From CAZPKH01 sp964587165 (GTDB taxonomy: Bacteria > Bacteroidota > Bacteroidia > Bacteroidales > Muribaculaceae), in the NCBI GenBank assembly GCA_964587165.1, contig CAZPKH010000005.1, positions 11,420 to 75,419 on the forward strand: a stretch of DNA of 64,000 bases, in the 5' to 3' direction. The stretch's first letter is position 1; the number at the start of each line of letters is the position of its first letter. The translations under genes were made by a program, and so were the position numbers. Below, one piece after another: positions 15,059-23,425 of the stretch. Under the pieces are notes generated by a model that ran no database searches, was not told where the DNA came from, and saw only the letters and a program-made list of their open reading frames with translations.

Positions 15059-17683
15059 ATGGAAAGCTCATCCAAACAGCAGCCGGCTGCCACGCCTGTG
15101 AGCCTTACGCCGGCCCGGCGGCTCAGATCATGGATCACCTCAAGGCAGCTGCTCACATTCTTAGGCTCGCTTGTCGTAATTGCCATAATCGCCGTGGCCT
15201 ACTTCTATCCCGACGATATGGCCGGCCACACACTCCAGCAGCACGATATGCAGCAGGGAGCAGCCAACGGTCAGCTCACCAAGGAGTTTAAGGAAGCCAC
15301 CGGCGAGACTTCGTGGTGGACGGGCTCTCTCTTCTCCGGGATGCCCACATTCCAGATTTCGCCCACATACCCCTCCAACTCGCTCTTTTCATGGATCAAC
15401 ACCGTCATGGGGTTAGGGCTTCCGGCTCCGGCCAATCTGCTTGCCATGATGATGATCGGCATGTTCATTCTGCTGATATGCATGCGCCTGCGGTGGTATG
15501 TGGCACTGATCGGCGCTGTGGCCTACGGCTTTTCATCATATTTCATAATAATTATAGGCGCCGGCCATATCTGGAAATTTATCACGCTGGCCTATATCCC
15601 CCCGACGATAGCCGGCATGGTGCTTTGCTATCGCGGACGGTATCTTGCCGGAGCCGCGCTCGCTGCCGTGGCAGCCATGATGCAGATAGCGTCAAACCAT
15701 GTGCAGATGACTTACTACTTCCTCTTTGTCGTGGCAGGCTTTGTGCTGGTTTATCTGATAAAAGCTATCCGCGAGCACCGTTTGGGCCGCTTCGGCATAG
15801 CCACCGGTGCGCTCGTTGTGGCAGCGGCCCTTGCAGTGTGCGCCAACCTGCCGAGCCTTTACAACACCTACGAATACTCCAAGCAGACTATACGCGGCGG
15901 CCACTCCGAGCTCACACGTGCTGAGGCGGACAACGCATCCGACGGCCTCGACCGCGACTATATCACCCAGTACAGCTACGGACAAGCCGAGACATTTTCG
16001 CTGCTGATACCCAATATCAAGGGTGGTGCTTCGGCAAAGCCTGTAGGCGGACAGCTCAAAGGGTTGTCGCTCTACGATCTTGACGAGGCTCAGAGCTACG
16101 GCGCTCACCCCGAGGTGGCCCAGTTCCTGCAGTTTGCAGGTCAATATTTCGGCGAGCCTGAAGGTACCAACGGCCCGGTATATGTCGGAGCACTGATTTT
16201 TGCACTATTCCTTGTAGGGTGCTTCATAGTGCGCGGACCGATCAAGTGGGTGCTGATAGCGCTCACGATCCTGTCGATATGCCTTGCGTTGGGGCGCAAC
16301 ATGATGTGGCTCACCGACCTGATGATCGACTATATGCCGATGTATTCAAAATTCCGCACCCCGGAGTCGATACTCGTCATTGCCGAGTTCACCATGCCTC
16401 TGATGGCCGCTCTTGCCCTGCAGCAGCTCCTCACTGTCAAGGGTGCAGCGACGATCTATGCCAAGCCGCTGTATATAGGGTTCGGTATAACGATGTTCTT
16501 CTGTCTTGCCGCAATGGTCGTACCGTCGGTATATGGCGACGTGATCACTGAGGCTGACCGCTATATCGACCGCCAGATCACCGAATATATGATGCAGGCT
16601 TACGGCCTGACGGCTGCCGACGCTTCGATGTACGGCCTGTCGAATCCTCAGATCTACGACGCCGTGGCCTCCCTGCGCTACAGCATGATAGAGACCGACG
16701 CCCTCCGCTCGCTGCTGGTGTGCGCTTTCGGTCTCGGATTTATCCTGCTGTATTTCCACCGCAAGATCTCGGCTGTCATCGCTGCAGCCGGTATCGGTGT
16801 GGTGGTGCTCGTCGACCTGTTTACCGTCAACAAGCGGTACCTCGACTCCGAGTCGTTTGTGGCCGATACTACATACGCATCCTCCGAGGGTATACAGCCT
16901 ACCGAAGCCGACAAGCTGATACTTCAGGATCGAGATCCCAACTATCGCGTGATGGATATACCGCGCTTCCAGATGCCTGAGCCGTCGTATTTCCACAAAG
17001 CCATAGGCGGCTACCATGCCGCCAAGCTCACCCGCTATCAGGATCTTATCGACCGGCATCTGATACATGTGGCTATGGGGCAGCCTGATTCGACTGATCT
17101 CCGTGTGCTCAACATGCTCAATGCCCGCTATATCGTGATGGGGCCGTCGGCTCAGGATGTGTACCCGAATCCTGATGCTCTGGGCAATGCATGGTTTGTC
17201 GACTCGATAGTATATGTCGGATCGGCCGATGCCGAGATGGCCGAGCTCGACCGCATAGATCCCGCCACTACGGCGGTGGCCGACAGCAAGTTCAAGTCTA
17301 TCCTCGGCGAAGCGGCAGCAGTCGCTCCCACCGATACTATCGTGCTGACCTCTTATGCTCCCAACCGTATAGCCTATCGCAGCCGTTCGGCTCGCGGAGG
17401 TGTGGCGGTGTTCTCTGAGGTATACTTCCCCTGGGGGTGGGAGGCTACGGTCGACGGCAAAGCTGCCGAAGGTATAGCGTGCGTGGACTATGTGCTCCGC
17501 GGTATACGCCTGCCCGCCGGCGAGCACGAGGTTGTGATGTCGTTCACACCTTCGAGCGTCGAGAGCACTGTATCGGTAGCTACGGTGTCGGTGATCGTGA
17601 TCTACACACTGGTGGCTCTGGCCCTGTTGGCATGGCTGACAGGGTGGGGCACACCTCGCCGCCGGGAGGAGCAGCCTAAGTGA
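15059..17683 (+). CDS. YfhO-family polytopic membrane protein
   Basis: An 874-residue inner-membrane protein with about 12-14 hydrophobic segments: one near residue 37-55, a run between about 115 and 275, another between about 375 and 570, and one near the C-terminus (TVSVIVIYTLVALALLAWL). The periplasmic loop SWWTGSLFSGMPTFQI and the C-terminal soluble part (EVYFPWGWEATVDGKA) are typical of YfhO-like proteins, relatives of GT-C glycosyltransferases; in Gram-positives such proteins help add sugars to lipoteichoic acid, while the Bacteroidetes substrate is unknown. The start ATG directly follows the previous stop. The next gene begins at an overlapping GTG. Confidence 0.82.
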   Translation: MESSSKQQPAATPVSLTPARRLRSWITSRQLLTFLGSLVVIAIIAVAYFYPDDMAGHTLQQHDMQQGAANGQLTKEFKEATGETSWWTGSLFSGMPTFQISPTYPSNSLFSWINTVMGLGLPAPANLLAMMMIGMFILLICMRLRWYVALIGAVAYGFSSYFIIIIGAGHIWKFITLAYIPPTIAGMVLCYRGRYLAGAALAAVAAMMQIASNHVQMTYYFLFVVAGFVLVYLIKAIREHRLGRFGIATGALVVAAALAVCANLPSLYNTYEYSKQTIRGGHSELTRAEADNASDGLDRDYITQYSYGQAETFSLLIPNIKGGASAKPVGGQLKGLSLYDLDEAQSYGAHPEVAQFLQFAGQYFGEPEGTNGPVYVGALIFALFLVGCFIVRGPIKWVLIALTILSICLALGRNMMWLTDLMIDYMPMYSKFRTPESILVIAEFTMPLMAALALQQLLTVKGAATIYAKPLYIGFGITMFFCLAAMVVPSVYGDVITEADRYIDRQITEYMMQAYGLTAADASMYGLSNPQIYDAVASLRYSMIETDALRSLLVCAFGLGFILLYFHRKISAVIAAAGIGVVVLVDLFTVNKRYLDSESFVADTTYASSEGIQPTEADKLILQDRDPNYRVMDIPRFQMPEPSYFHKAIGGYHAAKLTRYQDLIDRHLIHVAMGQPDSTDLRVLNMLNARYIVMGPSAQDVYPNPDALGNAWFVDSIVYVGSADAEMAELDRIDPATTAVADSKFKSILGEAAAVAPTDTIVLTSYAPNRIAYRSRSARGGVAVFSEVYFPWGWEATVDGKAAEGIACVDYVLRGIRLPAGEHEVVMSFTPSSVESTVSVATVSVIVIYTLVALALLAWLTGWGTPRRREEQPK

Positions 17684-18102
17684 GCCTGCTGAGCCGTTGG
17701 TGGCGATCCAAAGGGTTCGGCGTGCACTCGCCGCTGGCCTACGAGATGATCACTGAGGTGCTCCGTCAGGACTACAGCTACTACGCCTATGCAGAGTGTA
17801 TCGACCCGTCAGCGCGCACACGCCGCGAACTCTTGGCTGGCAGGCTCGCCCACCGTGTGGCTGTGCGCTTCTACCGTGAGCCGATAGCTGTTGTCGGGGC
17901 TGCATGTCCGGCTGTGCTCCAAGGCATAGCCTCGGCGGGGGCCTCGTTGGTCGACGATCCTTCGCGAGCCTCGGTCGTGATATATACCGACAGGAAGATG
18001 TTGCCCGACAGTCAGAAAGGAATGGTATTCGAAGGGTGCCGCTCGGCCGTTGTGGTGCGACGCCCCGACCTGCCGGATTGCCGGTACAAACTTATATTCT
18101 GA
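17680..18102 (+). CDS. Short protein with the GFGVHSP motif, reduced methyltransferase-like
   Basis: A 140-residue protein starting at GTG, which overlaps the YfhO-like stop (GTGA). Residues 6-27 (RWWRSKGFGVHSPLAYEMITEV) match the N-terminus of a Bacteroidetes family of SAM-dependent methyltransferases of about 250 residues. Here the Rossmann core with its cofactor-binding glycines is missing: the middle (YREPIAVVGAACPAVLQGIASAGASLVDD) is short and lacks a GxGxG. The C-terminal GMVFEGCRSAVVVRRPDLPDCRYKLIF resembles the end of those proteins. It may be a shortened descendant that lost catalysis. The xerD start overlaps its stop. Family relation is inferred from one motif. Confidence 0.6.
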   Translation: MSLLSRWWRSKGFGVHSPLAYEMITEVLRQDYSYYAYAECIDPSARTRRELLAGRLAHRVAVRFYREPIAVVGAACPAVLQGIASAGASLVDDPSRASVVIYTDRKMLPDSQKGMVFEGCRSAVVVRRPDLPDCRYKLIF

Positions 18103-19034
18103 TGCCTCAGCCTCTCACCGACACTCAGCTGCAACGCGGATTTATCGCTTACCTTATCTCCGAACGCGGTCTCAGCTCCAACTCTGTGGAGAGCTACCGC
18201 TACGACACTACACGCCTGCTTGATTTTCTGCGTTCGGCAGGTGTCGATCCGCTTCAAGCTGATGCCGACTCGCTCCGGCTGCTGCTCGGCGACCTCCACG
18301 ACCTCGGGATTGCTCCCCGCTCGCAGCGTCGCATCGTAGCCGGGATGCGTGCCTTTTTCCGCTACCTCAAGCTTGAGAGTCTGCGCCCCGATAATCCGGC
18401 CGAGCTGCTCGAACTCCCCCCAAAGGCACTTCACTTGCCGCAGGTGCTCACCGTGGCCGAGATCGACGCTATGGAGGGCGTCTACGAGCCGAACAGCTCC
18501 ACTGACCCTACCTCCGAGAAGCTCCTTGAGCAGCGCAACCGCGCAATAATCGAGACTCTCTACAGCTGCGGGTTGCGCGTGTCGGAGCTTGTCGGGCTCG
18601 AAATTTCGCGGTTATACTTCGACGAAGGGTTTGTGGCCGTGCGCGGCAAGGGGTCAAAGGAGCGCGTAGTGCCGATGGCTGAAACTACCGTCGGCGAGCT
18701 GCGCGCTTGGCTGCAATGCCGCTCATCGCTTCAGGTGAAGAGGGGCGACGAGAATATCGTGTTCCTGAACCGCCGTGGCGGGCGTCTCACCCGCCAGATG
18801 ATATTCACTATCGTGCGTCAGGCTGCCGAAGCTGCCGGAGTGCGCAAGAAGATCTCACCCCACACGCTGCGCCACTCCTTTGCCACACACCTGCTCGAAG
18901 GGGGAGCCAACCTTCGCGCCATTCAGCAGATGCTCGGGCATGAAGATATCACTACGACCGAGATCTATCTGCATATCGACACGACAAGCCTCCGCTCGCA
19001 GATACTCAACTTTCACCCGCGAAACACCCGATGA
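18102..19034 (+). CDS. xerD: Tyrosine recombinase XerD
   Basis: A 310-residue site-specific recombinase that with XerC resolves chromosome dimers at dif. The N-terminal SAM-like core-binding domain covers residues 8-95 and the catalytic domain 110-300. All catalytic residues are visible: Arg159 (GLRVSEL), Lys183 (RGKGSKER), His254 and Arg257 (HTLRHSFATH), His280 (LGHEDITTTEIY) and the nucleophile Tyr289. The start at 18102 is chosen because it overlaps the upstream TGA by one base and gives the usual N-terminus. ComEC overlaps its 3' end. No phage or integron context, so a housekeeping role is more likely than an integrase. Confidence 0.93.
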   Translation: MPQPLTDTQLQRGFIAYLISERGLSSNSVESYRYDTTRLLDFLRSAGVDPLQADADSLRLLLGDLHDLGIAPRSQRRIVAGMRAFFRYLKLESLRPDNPAELLELPPKALHLPQVLTVAEIDAMEGVYEPNSSTDPTSEKLLEQRNRAIIETLYSCGLRVSELVGLEISRLYFDEGFVAVRGKGSKERVVPMAETTVGELRAWLQCRSSLQVKRGDENIVFLNRRGGRLTRQMIFTIVRQAAEAAGVRKKISPHTLRHSFATHLLEGGANLRAIQQMLGHEDITTTEIYLHIDTTSLRSQILNFHPRNTR

Positions 19035-21016
19035 TGCACCGCACCTCTGCCGGCCGACGGCTCACGGACGCACTCGACCGCGTGCCGCTGCTCTTCCCGG
19101 CGGCAGCATTTACAGCCGGAGCGACTGCTGAGATGGTGTGGCGCATTGAGCTCCCGGCGGCCCTGTGTGTGGGTGTGATCATCGGTGCCGCTATGTGGCT
19201 GATGCATTTGCGCCGCGGTGTGTGGGCTTTGGTGGCTGCTATCGCCGGAGTGTCGGTAGCATGGCCTGAGGCTCACGAGTCGTTTCCCGACGATCTGCTT
19301 GAAAGAAGCGCTTATTATGTCGCCACGATTCAGACGGTCAGAGTGGGGCATGGAGGTGTGACGCTCGAATGTCGCGTCGATAGTGCCGCAGGTAGGGCTG
19401 TCGTCGGACGGCCGCGGATAGCGTTCACATTGCTGTCGCAGGAGCGTGTGCCGGAGCCCGGGCAGACAGTCCGGTTCGCGGCTCAGCTTGAAGCGCCGGT
19501 TTCGGCTACCGAACTGCCCGATGAGCTCGACTATTCAGCTTTCTACCGCTCGCGAGGGGTATTAGCGCGCGGTATGCTTCCGCGCGATTCGCTTAAGAGT
19601 GTAAGCGGCACGCCGGATTGGGGTGCGCGTGTGCGCGCCGGAGTCGAGGGGCGCATCATGCGCCTGCCGCTTCAGCCGGACACCCGGGCATTTCTCGGAG
19701 CTGTGCTCGCCGGTTCCGACGAACTCATTCAGCCCGAGGTGCGCACACGCCTGTCGGAGGCCGGAGTGGCTCACGTGCTCGCCCTGAGCGGACTCCACGT
19801 GGGTATCATAGCAATGATTTTAGGGGCGCTTCTGTTTCCGTTGCAGATGTCCGGGCATCGTAAGGCTCGTATGGCGTGCATTATTTGCGGGATATGGTTT
19901 TTTGCCGTGGCAACCGGATGTGCAGCATCGGTGATGCGGGCTGCCGTGATGGCTACGGTGATACTTTTGGGGCGGATGCTTGAGCGCGACTCTTCGCCGC
20001 TCAATGCGCTCTGTGCAGCTGCAATAATCGTCGTAGGTATATGGCCGCGAGCGGTGCTGTCGATGGGTGCGCAGATGTCGTTTGCAGCCGCGGCGTCGAT
20101 AGTTCTTTTCATGCCGGCGATCTATGCTTTGAACATGCGCCGCCGTTTGATCGCCTCCTTATTTGGGTATATCGGAGCATCGTGTGCTGCTATGATGTCG
20201 GCCGGCGCGGTGTCATTGTTTTATTTTCACACATTCCCCGTCTATTTCCTGCTGGGGAATGTGGCCGCAGCTATCCCGCTCGCTCCGTTTCTGTGCATTG
20301 GTATTGTCGATCTGATTGTATCGGCGGTCATGCCGCTCCCCGCACTACTCGCTGCCGCTACCGACTTTCTCTACCGGCTGATCTACGGTACTGCCGACGC
20401 CGTGGCTTCGCTCCCCGGGGCAACGATCGATAATGCTTATTTTCCCGCATGGCTTTTTGTACCGATGGCTCTTGCATGGCTCGCGCTCGTGATGGCCGTC
20501 AGGCTTCCGAGCCGCAAGTTCGGGGTATTGGCTGTTGGTATGGCAGTGTTGACGGCATTATGTTTCGTGGTGTCACGCCCCGACTATCCGGACAGGGAGA
20601 CATATCTCACGGCCAATCTACGCCACACTACGATAGTGGATCGGCGTGCCGACACATTACGGCTCGTCACGGCTGCCGATCCGCAGCATCATCGTGAGGT
20701 AGAGGCCAGAGCCCGCAAGCTATATGCCGACTACTGCGGTAGGCGAGGTGTCGACACAATCATTGTGAGCACGGACTCTGTAGTCGTGGCACAAGGGTGC
20801 CGGTATGCCCTGATCAATGGCCGTTACCAATTCCCCGCTCCGGCCGACGGAATCACTGTCGCTGTCGTGGCCACCGGATTCAAAGGCGACATTGCGGAGC
20901 TTGTCGAGCGGGTCCGTTCTGACACAGTTGTGCTCGGGCGTGATCTGAATCGTCGCCGCTCGCGTCGATATCACGCCGAATGTGAAGCACTTGGCGTACC
21001 CGTCCGCGAACTATAA
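19031..21016 (+). CDS. comEC: ComEC/Rec2-family DNA uptake channel
   Basis: A 661-residue polytopic membrane protein. An N-terminal DUF4131-like region (hydrophobic segments at about 20-80, then an OB-like part near 95-180 with EPGQTVRFAAQLEAP) is followed by the Competence domain with its hallmark VLALSGLHVGIIA near residue 246 and about eight further membrane segments. The C-terminal soluble part (residues 520-661) lacks the HxHxDH motif of the metallo-beta-lactamase domain found in long ComEC proteins, as is common in Bacteroidetes. It would carry single-stranded DNA across the inner membrane. ATG overlaps the xerD stop by four bases; a second ATG follows directly. Confidence 0.9.
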   Translation: MMHRTSAGRRLTDALDRVPLLFPAAAFTAGATAEMVWRIELPAALCVGVIIGAAMWLMHLRRGVWALVAAIAGVSVAWPEAHESFPDDLLERSAYYVATIQTVRVGHGGVTLECRVDSAAGRAVVGRPRIAFTLLSQERVPEPGQTVRFAAQLEAPVSATELPDELDYSAFYRSRGVLARGMLPRDSLKSVSGTPDWGARVRAGVEGRIMRLPLQPDTRAFLGAVLAGSDELIQPEVRTRLSEAGVAHVLALSGLHVGIIAMILGALLFPLQMSGHRKARMACIICGIWFFAVATGCAASVMRAAVMATVILLGRMLERDSSPLNALCAAAIIVVGIWPRAVLSMGAQMSFAAAASIVLFMPAIYALNMRRRLIASLFGYIGASCAAMMSAGAVSLFYFHTFPVYFLLGNVAAAIPLAPFLCIGIVDLIVSAVMPLPALLAAATDFLYRLIYGTADAVASLPGATIDNAYFPAWLFVPMALAWLALVMAVRLPSRKFGVLAVGMAVLTALCFVVSRPDYPDRETYLTANLRHTTIVDRRADTLRLVTAADPQHHREVEARARKLYADYCGRRGVDTIIVSTDSVVVAQGCRYALINGRYQFPAPADGITVAVVATGFKGDIAELVERVRSDTVVLGRDLNRRRSRRYHAECEALGVPVREL

Positions 21017-21019
21017 CCA

Positions 21020-21051
21020 AACGACCCGCTCTCGGCTGAGGGCGGATCGTT
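21020..21051. terminator. Bidirectional terminator between comEC and the pRiA4b-like gene
   Basis: A 14-base stem with one mismatch and one G-U pair (AACGACCCGCTCTC with GAGGGCGGATCGTT) and a GGCT loop lies between two convergent stop codons. T-runs are short on both sides. Confidence 0.6.
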
Positions 21052-21088
21052 CGTTGTATGGTATAGGGGGAGGAAGTGGACTGGCGGA

Positions 21089-21649
21089 TCAATTGAAATC
21101 CATCTCGTCGAAACCTCCAGCTTCGAATTCGTCGTCGTTGAAGTCGGTCGACCCGTAGAAATCTTCGTCAAGATCCTCGCGTGCTGCGGCAGCGGCAGCA
21201 GCGGCAGCCTTTGCATCGATAGCTGCGTCAAACTCGTCCATCTCCACACTCTGTGCCGGCGGTGTGCCCTGCGACAGTGAGCAGATAGGCTCAATAAGGG
21301 TTTTGCCGGGCTCCGAATCGCGCATTTCGATGAAGAATGCACGGTCGGTCATATAGTCGAACACAAACATAAGCCGCTGACCCTCATCTTCGATGAAATC
21401 GCGGAGCACACATTCGTCCATCAGATACGCATCCTCGGAGGCATCAAGCCCCATATCTTCGAGAGTGATCTCCTTCTCCTTCTCCCACGAGCTGTCGCAC
21501 AGGAAGAATGAACTCATCTGATTTTTGTCGTAACCCACTGATTCGCAGATAGCGTTGCGCAGGTCGAGAAACGTGGAGTCGGCATCAATCTTGATCTCGC
21601 GTTTGAACTGATCGTCTTCGTCGCTTACTATTCTGAATTTGAAAATCAT
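21089..21649 (-). CDS. Plasmid pRiA4b ORF-3-like protein with acidic tail
   Basis: A 186-residue protein whose first 125 residues (MIFKFRIVSDEDDQFKREIKI ... FLDLRNAICESVGY ... SSFFLCDSSW ... MFVFDYMTDRAFFIEM) match the pRiA4b ORF-3/IS1096 TnpR-like family, a ubiquitin-like-fold protein common in Bacteroidetes and of unknown function. A nine-residue alanine run (148-156) then leads to a highly acidic C-terminus rich in Asp, Glu, Phe and Gly. Start at 21649 gives the family N-terminus; open sequence further upstream overlaps rlpA in another frame. It has a -7 box 27 bases upstream. No transposase is nearby, so the passenger-gene name should not be taken as evidence of mobility. Confidence 0.8.
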   Translation of the reverse strand: MIFKFRIVSDEDDQFKREIKIDADSTFLDLRNAICESVGYDKNQMSSFFLCDSSWEKEKEITLEDMGLDASEDAYLMDECVLRDFIEDEGQRLMFVFDYMTDRAFFIEMRDSEPGKTLIEPICSLSQGTPPAQSVEMDEFDAAIDAKAAAAAAAAAREDLDEDFYGSTDFNDDEFEAGGFDEMDFN

Positions 21650-21675
21650 AAAGTCGTTGTCTTTGAAAGTCACAA

Positions 21676-21683
21676 CAAATATA
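21676..21683 (-). promoter_or_regulatory. -7 promoter box of the pRiA4b-like gene
   Basis: TATATTTG on the minus strand, perfect match; the nearest TTTG is only 16 bases upstream, shorter than the usual 19-20. Confidence 0.45.
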
Positions 21684-21741
21684 CTACAGTTTGTCCGAAC
21701 AAAAAATATTTCGGCAAAAAAGATAAGCCAAAAAGACAGGA

Positions 21742-22167
21742 CTATTCTTCGACTATCTCGAGGGTGACCATGGCTGTGCCCTGGCGGAGCATACCAATAT
21801 CTTCGGCGGCTTTGTTGGTGAGGTCGATTATAAGGCCGCGGCCGTGGGGACCGCGATCCACTACCTCGACGATGCAGCTTTTGCCGTTGGTGGTGTTTGT
21901 CACCCTCACTTTTGTGCCGAACGGCAATGTGCGGTGGGCGCACTGATAGCCGTTGATGTTGAGCTTCTTGCCGCTGCTTGTACGCCGTCCGTGCCACTTG
22001 CGGCCATAGTAGGTTGCTTTGCCACGCTGATAAATCACGGGCTCGGCCGCTACGGTGTCGGAAGCCACAATCACACTGTCGGCGGCCACGCCTTCCGGCC
22101 TGTCGGCATAAGAGCTGATCGTTGCGCTGAGCAGCAAAACGAATATGCTGAAGGTAGTTCGGGACAT
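21742..22167 (-). CDS. rlpA: RlpA-like double-psi beta-barrel protein
   Basis: A 141-residue exported protein (signal peptide 1-21). The RlpA domain fills the rest: GKATYYGRKWHGRRTSSGKKLN, AHRTLPFGTKVRVTNTTNGKS and VEVVDRGPHGRGLIIDLTNKAAEDIG. RlpA lytic transglycosylases cut peptidoglycan strands lacking stem peptides during cell separation. The His of AHRTLP and the Asp of DRGPHG are present, but the Glu of the NGE motif of the lytic enzymes is replaced by Lys (SGKKLN), so catalysis is uncertain. There is no SPOR domain, unlike the full-length enterobacterial protein. Promoter -7 box 23 bases upstream. Confidence 0.88.
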   Translation of the reverse strand: MSRTTFSIFVLLLSATISSYADRPEGVAADSVIVASDTVAAEPVIYQRGKATYYGRKWHGRRTSSGKKLNINGYQCAHRTLPFGTKVRVTNTTNGKSCIVEVVDRGPHGRGLIIDLTNKAAEDIGMLRQGTAMVTLEIVEE

Positions 22168-22189
22168 ATATAAATCATTTGGTGATTGA

Positions 22190-22197
22190 CAAATTTA
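22190..22197 (-). promoter_or_regulatory. -7 promoter box of rlpA
   Basis: TAAATTTG on the minus strand, perfect; the -33 element is weak (TTTA about 17 bases upstream). Confidence 0.5.
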
Positions 22198-22270
22198 CTA
22201 ATTTTTTGTGAAAATAAACTGTCTGCGTGCGATGGGTGTTATAAATGTAGTAAACTATTGTTATGAGGGT

Positions 22271-23425
22271 ATGGCAAATGATACGAACAACGCGCCGGCG
22301 TCAAACGGTGCTTCGACATCTGTAGGGACTCGGCTTAAAGCGGGGTATCGCGGATACTGGACGCGCGACCGCATTATGTGGCTCATCATCGGTACGGCGC
22401 TTACCGTAGCTGCGATGTGGCTCATTGATCAGATTCAGAATGTACTGCTGCCTTTTGTCGCGGCATGTCTTATTTCGTTTCTGCTCAACCCGATAGTGCG
22501 GTTCTACCAGCGGGTGCTCCATCTGCGCGGACGGTTTATACCGGTGATTCTCACGCTGCTGTCGGTGGGGGCGGTGCTCACCGGCGTATGGTATATATGC
22601 GCGCCGATGATAGTCGACGAGATCAATTCGCTGGCCGGCTTCTCCAAATATTATGCTTCGCACATAGAGCGGTTGCCGTTCATACCGGCGTCGTGGCAGT
22701 ACTATATCCACAATTTCAATGTCGAGCAGATGACGCGCTACCTCAACCCCGAGCATATCGCCACGCTTGTGAGCAAAAGCTCTCAGCTGCTGAGCCTCTC
22801 GATGGAGTCGCTGATGCGAGTGATAGAGTGGCTGCTGATGTTTGTCTACATCATATTCATATTGATAGATTACGACAAAATAGCGTCGGGGGTCAGGATG
22901 CTTGTGCCGATGAAGTTCCGCGCCCGCTGGATGGCGGTGGTGGGCGATGTGGCCAATGCGATGAACAGCTACTTCCGCGGCCAGGGATTCGTCGCTCTGT
23001 GTGCATGCGTGCTCTACAGCATCGGCTTCACCGTGGTGGGGCTACCGCTCGCTATCGTGATGGGGTTGCTGGTCGGGGTGCTGTATATGATACCTTATTT
23101 CCAGTACGTCACGCTTATACCTGTGGCAGTGCTCTGTATGCTCGGGTCGATGAACGGCGATTTCCTCTTCTGGAGCGAGTTCGGCAAGTGTGCATTAGTG
23201 TATCTTGTGGCACAGAGCACCTGCGACTATGTGATCACTCCGCATGTGATGGGCCGCGAGATGGGGCTCAATCCGACGATGATACTGCTCTCGCTCTCGA
23301 TATGGGGCAGCCTGCTCGGCATCATAGGGATGATCATAGCCCTGCCGGTGACGGCTCTGATAATGGCATACTACAAGCGGTATATCAGCGACCGCGGTTC
23401 GGTCAGCGCGACAGCGAAAGGTTGA
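22271..23425 (+). CDS. AI-2E family transporter
   Basis: A 384-residue inner-membrane protein of the AI-2E/PerM family, which exports small molecules (AI-2 in E. coli TqsA) or exchanges sodium for protons in other members. Paired membrane segments occur at about residues 36-75 and 85-115, and the later ones at 190-215 and 245-370 carry the family signature regions (FRGQGFVALCACVLYSIGF, GLPLAIVMGLLVGVLYMIPYF, TPHVMGREMGLNPTMILLSL). The start at 22271 is chosen because a GAGGGT Shine-Dalgarno-like sequence precedes it; the open frame from 22208 is not supported. Its 3' end overlaps that of sprA by 23 bases on the opposite strand. Substrate unknown. Confidence 0.88.
   Translation: MANDTNNAPASNGASTSVGTRLKAGYRGYWTRDRIMWLIIGTALTVAAMWLIDQIQNVLLPFVAACLISFLLNPIVRFYQRVLHLRGRFIPVILTLLSVGAVLTGVWYICAPMIVDEINSLAGFSKYYASHIERLPFIPASWQYYIHNFNVEQMTRYLNPEHIATLVSKSSQLLSLSMESLMRVIEWLLMFVYIIFILIDYDKIASGVRMLVPMKFRARWMAVVGDVANAMNSYFRGQGFVALCACVLYSIGFTVVGLPLAIVMGLLVGVLYMIPYFQYVTLIPVAVLCMLGSMNGDFLFWSEFGKCALVYLVAQSTCDYVITPHVMGREMGLNPTMILLSLSIWGSLLGIIGMIIALPVTALIMAYYKRYISDRGSVSATAKG

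Noticed and set aside
16346..17527. 393-codon minus-strand frame opposite the YfhO-like gene
   Set aside because: Shadow frame, rich in His and Arg, without start signal or family.
18102..19034. XerD as part of an integrative element
   Set aside because: No attachment site, excisionase or cargo genes; overlapping with comEC and standard length point to the housekeeping enzyme.
21190..21216. GCx trinucleotide run as a slippage site
   Set aside because: It mixes GCG, GCA and GCT codons and changes by whole codons only, so it would alter length, not frame.
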